DNA of 64,000 nucleotides from Lachnospiraceae bacterium (GTDB lineage: Bacteria; Bacillota; Clostridia; Lachnospirales; Lachnospiraceae): NCBI GenBank assembly GCA_017938145.1, contig JAGBCB010000033.1, forward strand, positions 1 through 64,000, given 5' to 3'. The notes under the pieces are model-generated. The model made no database searches. It was not told the DNA's origin and saw nothing but the letters and a program-made list of their open reading frames with translations. The position numbers and the translations under genes are program-made. Positions within the stretch are counted from its first letter, which is position 1, and each line of letters begins with the position of its first letter. Shown here piece after piece: positions 34,265-43,498 of this stretch.

Positions 34265-35140
34265 TTAACCCTTAACAGCACCGCCGGTTACACCTTCTAC
34301 ATAGTACTTCTGTAAACACATGAAGAGGATGGTAATCGGAACTGCTACCAGTACACCACCGGCACAGAACTTAGTGTAGTTTGCTGCTAAGCTGTTTGGA
34401 GAACCAATCAGCATCTGCAGACCTACAGCAACGTTCATACCCTTGCTGGTGTTGTGTGCAATGTATTTTGCAAACATGAAGTCGCCCCATGGGGACATGA
34501 ATGCGGTAAGTAAGGTATAAATTACGATTGGCTTGGTCAGAGGCAGGATAATCTTAAACATAACCTGTGCTCTGCTGGCACCGTCTACTCTGGCTGCTTC
34601 GTCCAGAGACTTGGAAATAGTATCAAAGAAGCCCTTTGCTACGTGGAAGCCCATACCGGAGCTTGCGGTATATACCAGGATAAGACCGGGAACCGCACCC
34701 GGACCTGTCATTCCTAAATCACTTAAAATATTGTACAGAACGATAACGGTAACGAAACCAGGGAACATACCTAATACTAAGCTGATGTTCATGAGTACCT
34801 TTCTGCCGTTGAATCTCATTCTGGACAAAGTGTAGCTGACACAGAATACAGTAAAGGTCTGGATAACCGCTACAGCAAGACCGATGATTAAGGTATTCTT
34901 ATACCAAATCAGGAAATCGGTGTCTTTTAACAGGGAAATGTAGTTACCAAGTCCCCATTCTTTTGGAATTACATAACCAACCTGCATGGTGGATTCCATA
35001 CGGAAGGACTCCAGGAAAATGCAGATAAACGGAATTAACCATACCACGCACATGGTAATGATTACTGCATACGCAATAATATTTCCTAAGGTTGTTTTAG
35101 CCTTTAAGCCCATTTTATGTTTGGAAGTTTTCTCACTCAT
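34265..35140 (-). CDS. Carbohydrate ABC transporter permease, MalG type
   Basis: 291 residues, six membrane helices. The EAA loop is EAARVDGASRAQVMFKIILPLTKP near 188, and the C-terminus (FMCLQKYYVEGVTGGAVKG) is the conserved MalG ending. Its ATG overlaps the stop of the other permease gene by one base (TAATG). Homologues include maltose MalG and galacto-oligosaccharide GanQ. No ATPase gene is in the operon, so a shared MsmK-type ATPase elsewhere probably powers the transporter. Confidence 0.93.
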   Translation of the reverse strand: MSEKTSKHKMGLKAKTTLGNIIAYAVIITMCVVWLIPFICIFLESFRMESTMQVGYVIPKEWGLGNYISLLKDTDFLIWYKNTLIIGLAVAVIQTFTVFCVSYTLSRMRFNGRKVLMNISLVLGMFPGFVTVIVLYNILSDLGMTGPGAVPGLILVYTASSGMGFHVAKGFFDTISKSLDEAARVDGASRAQVMFKIILPLTKPIVIYTLLTAFMSPWGDFMFAKYIAHNTSKGMNVAVGLQMLIGSPNSLAANYTKFCAGGVLVAVPITILFMCLQKYYVEGVTGGAVKG

Positions 35141-36675
35141 TACTGGAAATCCTCCTCATTCTTATTGGATGGCATTACGTTATATACAATTACGGACAGT
35201 ACGGATACTACCACGAAAATCATAATTGCAAGAACGGCTGCCAGCTTGTAGTTACTTTCTGCACCTGTGGTTATCTTAAAGAGCCAGGTTACGAGCAAGT
35301 CGTAGTCTGTAGCACTTCCGGCGGCAAGACCCGTTGTGGTTAACTTTGGATTTGTTACTGCACCACCGGTTAACAGGTAAATAACGTTGAAGTTGTTGAT
35401 GTTACCGATAAAGCTGGTTAACAGGTACGGACCTGTGATAAACAGCATATATGGTAATGTAATCTTTGTAAACTGCTGAACTGCATTTGCTCCGTCGATA
35501 CGGGAGGACTCATACAGGTCTTCAGGAATATTCATAAGGATGCCGGTTGCCATTAACATTAAGTATGGAATACCAATCCAGATATTGATTAAGATAATCA
35601 ATACACGGCCGATTTCCGGTGTGCCCCAGAAGTCGATGGCATGCTCCACTAAACCACTGTTAACAAGGAAACCGTTAATCAGTCCGTTTTTATCAAACAT
35701 CTTACCTACATAAAGCAGGGATACGAACTGAGGAATAGCGATAGTTAATACTAAAATACCTCTCCATAACTTCTTAAGCTTGATGCCCTTCTTGTTAATA
35801 AGAATTGCTACCAGCATTCCTAAGAAGTAGTTAGAGAATGTTGCAAATACTGCCCACGTTAAAGTCCATTTTAAAATCTGACCAAACGCATACGGCAGGT
35901 TACTTGTGTTATCTGCACCGCCAAACAGCGCCTTAAAGTTGTCGAAGCCAACCCAGGTAAACAGGTTTGCGTAACCGTCCAACTCACGGCCGTAGTTTGT
36001 AAATGCAACGAAAATCATGAAAATAATCGGTAATACAGTGAAACAGATAATACCGGTTAAAGGAATAGCAAGTAATGTCTTGTGGAACTGATGGTCTAAT
36101 AACTCTCTGATATCATCCTTTGCCTTAGGAATCTTTTTACCCTTGGCAACCAGCTCATCTAACTGCTTACTCTGCTTAATGCTCATTCTCCATGCAACTA
36201 CAAAAGCTACAATGAAAATCATGGTGAGCAGACCATATAATAAGATAGTGAAGGAATTATCACCGTCTACACGGATGTAAGCGTCGAGGACAGGGTCATA
36301 TGCCTCTCCCGGCGGAACATCACCCAGTGTTCTGAACTTTCCAAGCCAGTATACACCGTTGGTAATCATGTAGAAAATAAATACGACTTCCAAAACAAGG
36401 AACATAAGTCCTCTGAAGATCTGTCCTCTGGACAGATTGCCGAAGCCCATTATCAGATAGGAAACCTTGGTTTGCCAGGTACCTTTTCCGAATGTTTTTA
36501 CTGTATCAACAATTTCATTTTTGATTCCCTTGCAAAATCCTTTGATTCCACCCCAAATGGCTTTACCAATGCTTGCAAGAATCGGAGGAATCGCACAGAA
36601 GAACAAATAAATGTTATACAAAAGCTTCTGTACGGCATTTAATTTAAAGTATTCCGATCTGGTAAGCTTCTTCAC
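35140..36675 (-). CDS. Carbohydrate ABC transporter permease, MalF type, with long N-terminal extension
   Basis: About 511 residues from a GTG at 36675, chosen because GGAAGGAAGG lies 8-10 bases upstream and the upstream in-frame ATG codons fall inside an intergenic hairpin. The C-terminal ~300 residues are the MalF core, with EAA motif YESSRIDGANAVQQFTKITLPYM near 415. The first ~210 residues add at least two extra membrane helices (IYLFFCAIPPILASIG, GLMFLVLEVVFIFYMITNGVYWLG) and a periplasmic-facing loop, larger than in Bacillus GanP or MalC. It forms the pore with the MalG-type partner. Confidence 0.88.
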   Translation of the reverse strand: MKKLTRSEYFKLNAVQKLLYNIYLFFCAIPPILASIGKAIWGGIKGFCKGIKNEIVDTVKTFGKGTWQTKVSYLIMGFGNLSRGQIFRGLMFLVLEVVFIFYMITNGVYWLGKFRTLGDVPPGEAYDPVLDAYIRVDGDNSFTILLYGLLTMIFIVAFVVAWRMSIKQSKQLDELVAKGKKIPKAKDDIRELLDHQFHKTLLAIPLTGIICFTVLPIIFMIFVAFTNYGRELDGYANLFTWVGFDNFKALFGGADNTSNLPYAFGQILKWTLTWAVFATFSNYFLGMLVAILINKKGIKLKKLWRGILVLTIAIPQFVSLLYVGKMFDKNGLINGFLVNSGLVEHAIDFWGTPEIGRVLIILINIWIGIPYLMLMATGILMNIPEDLYESSRIDGANAVQQFTKITLPYMLFITGPYLLTSFIGNINNFNVIYLLTGGAVTNPKLTTTGLAAGSATDYDLLVTWLFKITTGAESNYKLAAVLAIMIFVVVSVLSVIVYNVMPSNKNEEDFQ

Positions 36676-36721
36676 TTTAAAGACCTTCCTTCCCTTGCTT
36701 TTTCTTTGTTTCTTAAGTATG

Positions 36722-36746
36722 CCCGGGGAGCACATGACTCCCCGGG
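36722..36746 (-). promoter_or_regulatory. Intercistronic hairpin between binding-protein and permease genes
   Basis: CCCGGGGAG pairs perfectly with CTCCCCGGG across a 7-base loop, with no T-run after it. Such hairpins often protect or partly stop a transcript, giving more binding protein than permease. Confidence 0.7.
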
Positions 36747-36786
36747 ACATAAGTCTGACTGGTTTTTATTACTCTCTAAATTCTTA

Positions 36787-38340
36787 TTACTGTGGAATAA
36801 GTTCTACAGTACCCTGTTCACCGTGAACGGTTAACTGAATCTTATACTTACCTGCTGTTTCAACAACATAGTTAGCTGCAGGGAAAGCGATATCCCAGTT
36901 AAGACCCTGACGAACCTTGAATTCAACACCTGCTGCTAAGTCATAAGCTTCCTTAGTAATCCAAACGCCATCTGCTGTGGATTCCATAGCGAAGTCTGTA
37001 TCCCAGTTAGTGTCTGCTAATGTACCGATTACTGTGAATGCGTTCTTAACTTCATCAGACATGCTGAATAAGCCCTGAATGCTGTCTTCGTATGCCTGAA
37101 GGGCATCCTTTAATTCTGCATCTGTTGTAGCTGCCTTTGCTGCTACTGCGTATACCTTTGCGATATCCCACCAGGAACCGTGGATGTTACCCTGAGGAAT
37201 TGCATATGGGCTCTGTGCTGCTAAAGCGGAGAGAGCTGCGTCATTCTTAACTCTGTCTGCGCCCTGAGCTGCAAGATTGGATGGACCCCAACCAACTAAG
37301 TCGAATCTTTCTAACTGACAAGCTTCGTTTGTTAAGAAAAGAGCTAACTTATGAAGAACTGCACCCTTCTTAGCATCAAGCTGTGGCTTAACACCCATGA
37401 GCTTGTTACCGGAGTAAGAAGCAATGTGGTAGGACTTACCATCAACTGTGAAGGATGGAAGATCTGTTGCTGCGTAGTTGTCGCCAAGAGCTTCCTTAGC
37501 TGCGGAGGATTCCCATGTACCGGAAATAACAACTGCGGATGGGATAGCTGCTGCGAAGTCAGCACCCTTGGAGGAACTTACGTATGCAGGGGACTTAAGA
37601 AGCTTCTGCATACCCTTTAATGCGATGAGACCATTATCGGAATTGAAGGTATCGTTTACGGAAGTGAAGATACCATCCTGGTCTGTTGTCCATTCGGAAG
37701 TACAACCGGTAGCGAAGAAGAACGCTGCGTTGTACCAAGCGGATGTTTCAAGTTCCATGGAGAAGTTTCTGCCAGCTGCTTCACAGTCAGCGATGATGTC
37801 TTCTAAGCTGTCAAGGTGTTCAGCCTTAACAACGCTCTTATCATAGTACATGTAATAACCGTTATCGGAAGTAAGTGGATAGCAGTAAAGGTCGCCTGCT
37901 ACGGAAGCTGCCTTAACAGCACCTGCATCGTTTAATTCCTTAACGCTTGCGGAAGCTGCTGCACCAAGCTTGTTTAATGCGCCTGCCATAACAAGACGGG
38001 AAAGCTGGTCCTGTGCGAAACAGAAAATGTCTGCACCGTCTTCTACGCTGTTGATCATCTGAGTTGCGGATTCTGCTTCGGATACACCTTCAACAGTTGC
38101 GTTGATGATGATGCCTGGGTTTTCAGCTTCGAACTTGTCGATCTGCTGTTCGGTTAATTCCTTAACGCCTGCGCTTTCGGATACCCATACGGTAATATCG
38201 TATGTACCCTCTAAGGATGTTTCTGTGCCTGCATTGTTGCCTTCGTTACCCTTGTTGTCGTCTGTCTTACCGCCACATGCTGTTAAGCAAAGCATGAGAG
38301 CCATAACGAGAGCAAGGATAGATGTGAATCTCTTTTTCAT
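36787..38340 (-). CDS. Sugar-binding lipoprotein, MalE type, with an extra C-terminal domain
   Basis: 517 residues. A lipoprotein signal with lipobox CLTAC near 21 is followed by an acidic Asn/Gly/Glu spacer. The type 1 extracellular solute-binding core (about 45-440) has YDITVWVSESAGVKELTEQQIDKF, GADIFCFAQDQLSRLV and VVISGTWESSAA. The last ~70 residues (VEFKVRQGLNWDIAFPAANY, TAGKYKIQLTVHG, TVELIP) form an added beta-domain resembling starch-binding SusE/F-type repeats. This makes the protein about 100 residues longer than a usual MalE. It delivers oligosaccharide to the two permeases downstream. Confidence 0.88.
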   Translation of the reverse strand: MKKRFTSILALVMALMLCLTACGGKTDDNKGNEGNNAGTETSLEGTYDITVWVSESAGVKELTEQQIDKFEAENPGIIINATVEGVSEAESATQMINSVEDGADIFCFAQDQLSRLVMAGALNKLGAAASASVKELNDAGAVKAASVAGDLYCYPLTSDNGYYMYYDKSVVKAEHLDSLEDIIADCEAAGRNFSMELETSAWYNAAFFFATGCTSEWTTDQDGIFTSVNDTFNSDNGLIALKGMQKLLKSPAYVSSSKGADFAAAIPSAVVISGTWESSAAKEALGDNYAATDLPSFTVDGKSYHIASYSGNKLMGVKPQLDAKKGAVLHKLALFLTNEACQLERFDLVGWGPSNLAAQGADRVKNDAALSALAAQSPYAIPQGNIHGSWWDIAKVYAVAAKAATTDAELKDALQAYEDSIQGLFSMSDEVKNAFTVIGTLADTNWDTDFAMESTADGVWITKEAYDLAAGVEFKVRQGLNWDIAFPAANYVVETAGKYKIQLTVHGEQGTVELIPQ

Positions 38341-38410
38341 TTTTGTCTCCTCTTTCTTTTAAAAAATTTTTTTATTTTAAAGATTTCTTTTATTGAAACC
38401 TTTAAGTACG

Positions 38411-40000
38411 TTATTGAATGATGACGCTGGTCTGAGGTCCCAGTGTTAATGTGGAACCCTTAAGACTTGCTTCGCCCTGTCCGATGTAGGCGGCAATCTT
38501 TTTTAATTCTGCCGGGAAGTCGGAGCAGGAAGTTAAATCAATTACTACTTCTTCTGTGGAAGTATTGTGGAGCAGTACGGTTTTTCCTTCGTTATAAGTG
38601 ATAAGGAAGCCGCCAAAGGTATTTTCCCCGAAATCCAGCGCTTTATAATCGCCTCTTGCTATTTCCGGATACTGCTTACGCAAACTCATGAGTTTTCCGT
38701 AGTGATGAAGAAGACTTGTTTCGTCTGCCAGCTGGTCTGCTACAGTGCCGTTGGTCTGCTTCTTTTTATCGTAGGAAGTTCCGATTGGGTCCCTTACCGT
38801 ATCTTCGTCACCCCAAAGCATTGCCAGACGCCGGTTTGCATCGGTATTAGCACCGCCGCGGGTTCCCTTTAAACCGATTTCCTCACCGTAGTAGATAAAC
38901 GGTGAACCGGAGCATAGCAGATAAAGATTTGCTGCCATGTGAGCCTGCTTGGTGGACGGAGTGAGATATCCGGCCGCACGGTCCATGTCGTGGTTGGCAA
39001 TGAAGGAAGTCATCATGCCGCCCTCGGCATTGGCCGCCAGAACCTGGTCCTGATACTTTTCCACATATTTTGTATAAACGTTGATGTCACGGCCCTTTGC
39101 GGCGTTGGCAATATAACCTTCGCCCTGGGCAACCTGGAAATTGAAGCAGTTTAATGCTTCTACATACTGTAAGGTTTCGCCGTCGCCTGACCAGCATTCA
39201 CCTACACAGTAGATATCCGGCTTGTATGCGGTTAATTCGTCCATATACCACTTCCAGAAGTCAACACTGCGTTCCGTATCGTTGTAGTATATATATTTAA
39301 TCGCATCAAAGCGGAAGCCGTCAACACCCAAATCCAGGTAATACTTTGCGACCTTAAGCATTTCTTCACGGACTACCTTGTTGTCGTAATTTAACTCCGG
39401 CATGTCGGTGGAGAAGTTGCACTCGTAATACTCTAAGTTTGCCCCCGGGATTCCGGTGTAGGCAATTCCTGCGGTGCGTTCATCGATTGGCGCCCAGGAG
39501 TAAATGTCGTAATACGGGTCGTTTTTGTTGCCCTCTTTGTGGGCATTACTGAACTTCATGAACCATTCGTGACTGGTGGCAGTATGATTGATAACCAGGT
39601 CCAAGATAACCTTTACGTTTCTCTCGTGACAAAGCTCAATCAGCTCAACCAGGTCCGCTTCGGTTCCGAATTTTTCATCTATTTTATAGTAGTTGCTTGC
39701 ATCGTATTTATGATAAGACGGAGATGCAAAGATTGGGGAAAGCCAGATGCCCTGCACCCCGAGGCTGTTTTCGGAATACATGTTGCCGTCGTTTAAGTAG
39801 TCCATCCGGTTGATGATACCCTGTAAGTCGCCGGTGCCGTCGCCGTTGGAGTCGGAGAAGGAACCTACGAAAATCTGGTAAAACGCTCTGTAGTTATCAT
39901 CGGTTGGGTCCGGTGCCGCTTTAGGTTTGCCGGAGCATCCGCCAAGCAGCATGGTCGCCATAAGAAGGACTGCAACACTTATTTTTCCGATACGTCTCAT
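38411..40000 (-). CDS. Alpha-amylase family (GH13) lipoprotein
   Basis: 529 residues with lipobox LLGGC near 22, so exposed outside the cell. The GH13 regions are clear: DLVINHTATSHEWF (region I), GVDGFRFDAIKYI with nucleophile Asp near 224 (region II), IYCVGECWSG with acid/base Glu (region III) and FIANHDMDRAAG (region IV). The C-terminal beta domain follows. It resembles neopullulanase or cyclomaltodextrinase-type alpha-glucanases. Position in an operon with galactanase and a sugar importer suggests extracellular breakdown of alpha-glucan to importable oligosaccharide. Confidence 0.93.
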   Translation of the reverse strand: MRRIGKISVAVLLMATMLLGGCSGKPKAAPDPTDDNYRAFYQIFVGSFSDSNGDGTGDLQGIINRMDYLNDGNMYSENSLGVQGIWLSPIFASPSYHKYDASNYYKIDEKFGTEADLVELIELCHERNVKVILDLVINHTATSHEWFMKFSNAHKEGNKNDPYYDIYSWAPIDERTAGIAYTGIPGANLEYYECNFSTDMPELNYDNKVVREEMLKVAKYYLDLGVDGFRFDAIKYIYYNDTERSVDFWKWYMDELTAYKPDIYCVGECWSGDGETLQYVEALNCFNFQVAQGEGYIANAAKGRDINVYTKYVEKYQDQVLAANAEGGMMTSFIANHDMDRAAGYLTPSTKQAHMAANLYLLCSGSPFIYYGEEIGLKGTRGGANTDANRRLAMLWGDEDTVRDPIGTSYDKKKQTNGTVADQLADETSLLHHYGKLMSLRKQYPEIARGDYKALDFGENTFGGFLITYNEGKTVLLHNTSTEEVVIDLTSCSDFPAELKKIAAYIGQGEASLKGSTLTLGPQTSVIIQ

Positions 40001-40040
40001 AAAATCCGCCTTTATCTCTTAGTTTCTATTTTGTACCCGG

Positions 40041-42005
40041 TTATTTTGCTACGGAGTTTAACAGAGCGTCATCAATTTTGCCCCATGCTCCGGCACCTTC
40101 ACCGCTGCACTTTACATGAATACCGACAACCAGCTTATCTGTGCCGTTGTATTCAAATTCTTCGATTAAGCCGGTGTCCCAGTTGCCGTAACCGCTGATG
40201 CCCAGAGGAGCTGTTGCAACGATTTCGTCGTTAAGCTTTACATAAGCGTAAATGTCTGTTTCACCGCAGTCACCGCCCATGATGGAGATGGCGTACTTGT
40301 AAGTTCCGGCCTTTAAGTCCTTTACTTCCTGCTCTAAGTCGAAGTCGACGGTGTCAGGATTTGCACTCCAGAAATGATAATGGAGGGAACCGGTTAAGGA
40401 GTCTGTCTTCTTATCTTCTACATAAAGCTCATCCATGGTGCCCCTTGCGGTTGCTACCCACACCGGACTGTTTTCTTCAAAGCTGTAGTCGGTTAAGAAG
40501 TTATATTCAACCATGGAAACGTAACAATGTGCTTCCATGCCGTCTGCTTCACCAACGATGTCGTACTTTGCTACGCCGCCGTTGTACATTTTATCGTAGT
40601 CAACATCCTTCCAGGTAACAGGAACTTCCTGCTTGGAGTTGTCTGTCATGAAGGCATTTACCTTTTCCGGAAGAGTGATGGTGCCGTTTAAGTCGAACAT
40701 TACGTCAACAGGTTCGATGGAGTCAGCCTTTAACGGAACATTGTTACCGGTGCCGAGTAAGCTCCAAACCTTTAAGGATTCTAACGGCTTACCTTCTGCA
40801 TCAAAGAATGCCTGGTTGTCACATGCACAGCCGCCGTAGTACTTGCCGGCGTCGTTAGGGTCATATTCCTTAGCATAGGAGGATGCCCAACCTGCACCGT
40901 ACTTTTCCCAAAGGGCGGAGTTTTCTTCCCAGGAGTTGGTACCTACGGAAATCCAGGTGCCTTCCCAGTAGAATACGCCGATACCGTTGTGAATGTCGTT
41001 AACCACGGTATCTACCACGTTGCGGACGTGATTTGTCTGACCCTGGACTGTCATTGGATAGTCGAGGGTTACACCGCCGCCACCGGAAACGGAGTTGCCG
41101 GAGAAGTCGGTGTCGTTTTCTGTATAGGTATATGCTGTTTCTGCAATCATAACCTTTTTATCATAAGTATCTGCCACATGGTTTAAAACCTCTGTAAGGT
41201 TTTCCAAAGTGCCATGCCAGAACGGATAATAGGAAGATGCAAATACATCATAATCTAACTGATAGTAATTTAACTTCTTTGCATAGTCGGCATAGCTGCC
41301 TGCCTTTTCAGGATTTGCAAAGTGTACTGCTACCAATGCGTCAGGGAAAACTTCTCTGGTTGCCTTGGAGCCTGCTGCCATAATCTTGTAGATGTTCATC
41401 CAGATTTTTTCGCCGCAGATAGCACCGTTGGATTCGTTACCAACCTGTACCATACCAACGTCAACCTTAGCATCTTTTAACTTCTTAAGGCTTTCTACCG
41501 TATAATCATAAACAGCGTTTGCCTTGGTGTCGATGTCCATACCTGCCCAGGCCTTTGGAACCATCTGCTTTGCAGGGTCTGCCCAGAAGTCGGAGTAGTG
41601 GAAGTTCACCAGAAGCTTCATACCGTACTTGGTTGCTCTTTTACCGATTTCTACTGCGGTGTCGATGTTACAGTTACCGCCGCCGTAGCCGTTGCCCTCG
41701 GAATCAAACGGGTCAACCCAGACACGGACACGGATGTAATTGATGCCGCTCTTTGCAAGAGTTTCGAACACGTCTGTTTCATTGCCGTCGAAGTCGTAGT
41801 ACTTAACGCCTGCCGCTTCTAATGCAGGAACCTGAGAAGAATCCATACCGAGAATGAAGTCTTCCGGCATGTTTTCTACCTTTTCCACAAACAGTGTGTC
41901 GGATGGAATCGGTTCCACTTCGATTTTTTTGCTGCCGCAGCCGGTAAGTGCTGTCAAGGCACATGCCATAATTGCTACTGCGCAAAGAGTCTTTACTTTT
42001 TTCAT
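40041..42005 (-). CDS. GH53 endo-beta-1,4-galactanase lipoprotein with Ig-like and CBM61-like domains
   Basis: 654 residues. Lipobox ALTGC lies near 23. The GH53 catalytic domain (about 50-415) includes FILGMDSSQVPALE, NYIRVRVWVDPFD, NFHYSDFWADP, VQVGNESNGA (acid/base Glu) and KVMIAETAYTYT (nucleophile Glu). An Ig-like domain follows (about 440-505), then a C-terminal ~150-residue domain (TDYSFEENSPVW, YAISIMGGDCGETDIYAYV) like the galactan-binding CBM61 modules attached to GH53 enzymes. It cuts pectic arabinogalactan side chains at the cell surface. It is the first gene of the operon, behind a LacI-type operator set. Confidence 0.92.
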   Translation of the reverse strand: MKKVKTLCAVAIMACALTALTGCGSKKIEVEPIPSDTLFVEKVENMPEDFILGMDSSQVPALEAAGVKYYDFDGNETDVFETLAKSGINYIRVRVWVDPFDSEGNGYGGGNCNIDTAVEIGKRATKYGMKLLVNFHYSDFWADPAKQMVPKAWAGMDIDTKANAVYDYTVESLKKLKDAKVDVGMVQVGNESNGAICGEKIWMNIYKIMAAGSKATREVFPDALVAVHFANPEKAGSYADYAKKLNYYQLDYDVFASSYYPFWHGTLENLTEVLNHVADTYDKKVMIAETAYTYTENDTDFSGNSVSGGGGVTLDYPMTVQGQTNHVRNVVDTVVNDIHNGIGVFYWEGTWISVGTNSWEENSALWEKYGAGWASSYAKEYDPNDAGKYYGGCACDNQAFFDAEGKPLESLKVWSLLGTGNNVPLKADSIEPVDVMFDLNGTITLPEKVNAFMTDNSKQEVPVTWKDVDYDKMYNGGVAKYDIVGEADGMEAHCYVSMVEYNFLTDYSFEENSPVWVATARGTMDELYVEDKKTDSLTGSLHYHFWSANPDTVDFDLEQEVKDLKAGTYKYAISIMGGDCGETDIYAYVKLNDEIVATAPLGISGYGNWDTGLIEEFEYNGTDKLVVGIHVKCSGEGAGAWGKIDDALLNSVAK

Positions 42006-42074
42006 TTGCTTTTCCTCCCGAAATTGTTGTACAAGGTTTTCATTTCCGGAGGAGACCTGTGCCAGACTGTTTTA

Positions 42075-42190
42075 AGCGCAACATTAGCGCAACTTGTTGA
42101 ATAGTACACATTCAGTCTACCAAAGGGGGTCTCCGGTGTCAATGTTTATTTTGTACAGTTGTTATTTATTTTTTTGTGCATGTTGCACAA
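42075..42190 (-). promoter_or_regulatory. Promoter and LacI-type operators of the galactanase-amylase-transporter operon
   Basis: Minus-strand sigma-A boxes TTGACA (42142-42137) and TAGACT (42119-42114) are 17 bases apart. Downstream of the start site are two AGCGCAAC units in tandem, period 11 (42075-42082 and 42086-42093). Upstream is the palindrome TTGTGCA-TGT-TGCACAA (42174-42190). The GCGCAA/GCACAA elements match those around the lacI gene 1.2 kb away, so the same repressor probably controls both. Confidence 0.7.
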
Positions 42191-42312
42191 TTTCTAGAAC
42201 GTCCGTTCTGTGTTTTTCGAAAATTTCGAAAATTTTAGCGTTTTTTCAATAGTACTATTGCACATTTTTTTCGCGTTGTTTCGTCTTTTTCTTTATTTAG
42301 CATAGTAAAGTG

Positions 42313-43305
42313 TTATATTGTCCGTAACTTGTACGGCAACAACTGCTTTACCGCAATCTGCTTTCCGTCAATCACATCCAAAAGAGTGTTGCAGGTAACA
42401 AATCCCAGCTTTTTGGCATCAAACTCTACGGTCTCTACCCGGCCGGCCAAAATGGAACCGGATACTCCTCCGTAAAAGGAAGCCACCTTAACGGTATTTA
42501 ACAGATTGACATCTACTTCCCGCAGTTTGTGGATAACATGGTTGCATATCATATCGTCCATGCAGACAATACACTCTGCTTTTTTCTCCAACAGTTCTTC
42601 CACTGCCTGTTCTATTTCAGCTACCTTTTCTGCACCGAAATATACAAGGCTCATATCCACCGGCAGGTTCATCAACCGGAAGGCATCTGCAAATCCGCCG
42701 AAACGGTTTCTGGTTACCACATGGGTTTCGTTTCCGCCAATCATGCCTACCTTTCGGATTCCCTGCTTTAGCAGATGCATCGTCAGTTCCAGACAGGCAC
42801 TTCTGTGGTCATGGTCAATTTGGATTAGTTCCGCATCTGCCGAGCTGCCTACTGCAACCACCGGAACGTTCCGGTTTTTTAAGTAGTCTGCTGCTGCATC
42901 CTCTACCAGCGTCCGGGTAAGAACCACTCCGTCCACCTTCTGGTTTGTAACAATCCGTTCCAAACCGCCTAATCCGCCTGCTGTGGTATATACCGTAAGC
43001 ACATCATAATCCCGTTTGGCTGCCGCTTCACATATTCCGCACATACAGTTTTGGAAAAACGGAAGCTCCTGCATATCACAATCTGCCGGCATCAGCACCG
43101 CAATATTGAAGGTTTTAGACTGGGCCAGCCCCTTAGCAATGACATTTGGCTTATAATCCATCCTGTCTATGTACTGCAAAACCCGCTGCCGGGTTTCCTC
43201 ACTGACTCTTCCTTTTCCGGAGATAGCACGGGACACTGTAGTTTTAGACACGCCAAGGTATTCTGCCACATCTGCAATTGTTAATTTCTTTTCTACGGTT
43301 TCCAC
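42313..43305 (-). CDS. LacI family transcriptional regulator
   Basis: 330 residues from a GTG at 43305. The helix-turn-helix and hinge are LTIADVAEYLGVSKTTVSRAISGKGRVSEETRQRVLQYI and MDYKPNVIAKGL. The effector-binding domain shows NIAVLMPAD, VDGVVLTR, VGMIGGNE and VETVEFDAKKLG. TTGCGCAA-type sites lie both at its own promoter and at the galactanase operon, so it probably represses that operon, itself and the divergent reductase gene until a sugar appears. The inducer is unknown. Confidence 0.94.
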   Translation of the reverse strand: METVEKKLTIADVAEYLGVSKTTVSRAISGKGRVSEETRQRVLQYIDRMDYKPNVIAKGLAQSKTFNIAVLMPADCDMQELPFFQNCMCGICEAAAKRDYDVLTVYTTAGGLGGLERIVTNQKVDGVVLTRTLVEDAAADYLKNRNVPVVAVGSSADAELIQIDHDHRSACLELTMHLLKQGIRKVGMIGGNETHVVTRNRFGGFADAFRLMNLPVDMSLVYFGAEKVAEIEQAVEELLEKKAECIVCMDDMICNHVIHKLREVDVNLLNTVKVASFYGGVSGSILAGRVETVEFDAKKLGFVTCNTLLDVIDGKQIAVKQLLPYKLRTI

Positions 43306-43325
43306 TTTTCTCGCTCTCTTTCAAA

Positions 43326-43474
43326 TTGCACAAATTGCGCAACGTCTGCGCAATCGGTTGCTCATTACATTTGCATAATAACACCTTTTTTTTCGTTCGT
43401 CAATAGGTTATTTTGCACAATTGCATAACTTAAACGTTTACTTTATAATAAAAATAGAAACACATTTGCGCAAA
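43326..43474. promoter_or_regulatory. Divergent promoter region with four to five LacI-type operators
   Basis: For lacI (minus): TTGACG (43403-43398), 17 bases, TATTAT (43380-43375). For the reductase (plus): TTGCAT (43421-43426), 17 bases, TATAAT (43444-43449). Operator-like sites are TTGCACAA (43326-43333), TTGCGCAA (43335-43342), CTGCGCAA (43346-43353), TTGCACAA (43413-43420) next to the reductase -35 and TTTGCGCAAA (43465-43474) after its -10. The positions are those expected of repressor sites. Confidence 0.75.
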
Positions 43475-43498
43475 TTATTATCACAAAGGAGGATTCAC

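Noticed and set aside
34265-38340. Firm naming of the transporter as maltose (MalEFG) or galactan (GanSPQ).
   Set aside because: Signals conflict (amylase and starch-binding-like tail versus galactanase first in the operon), so no substrate-specific gene names were given.
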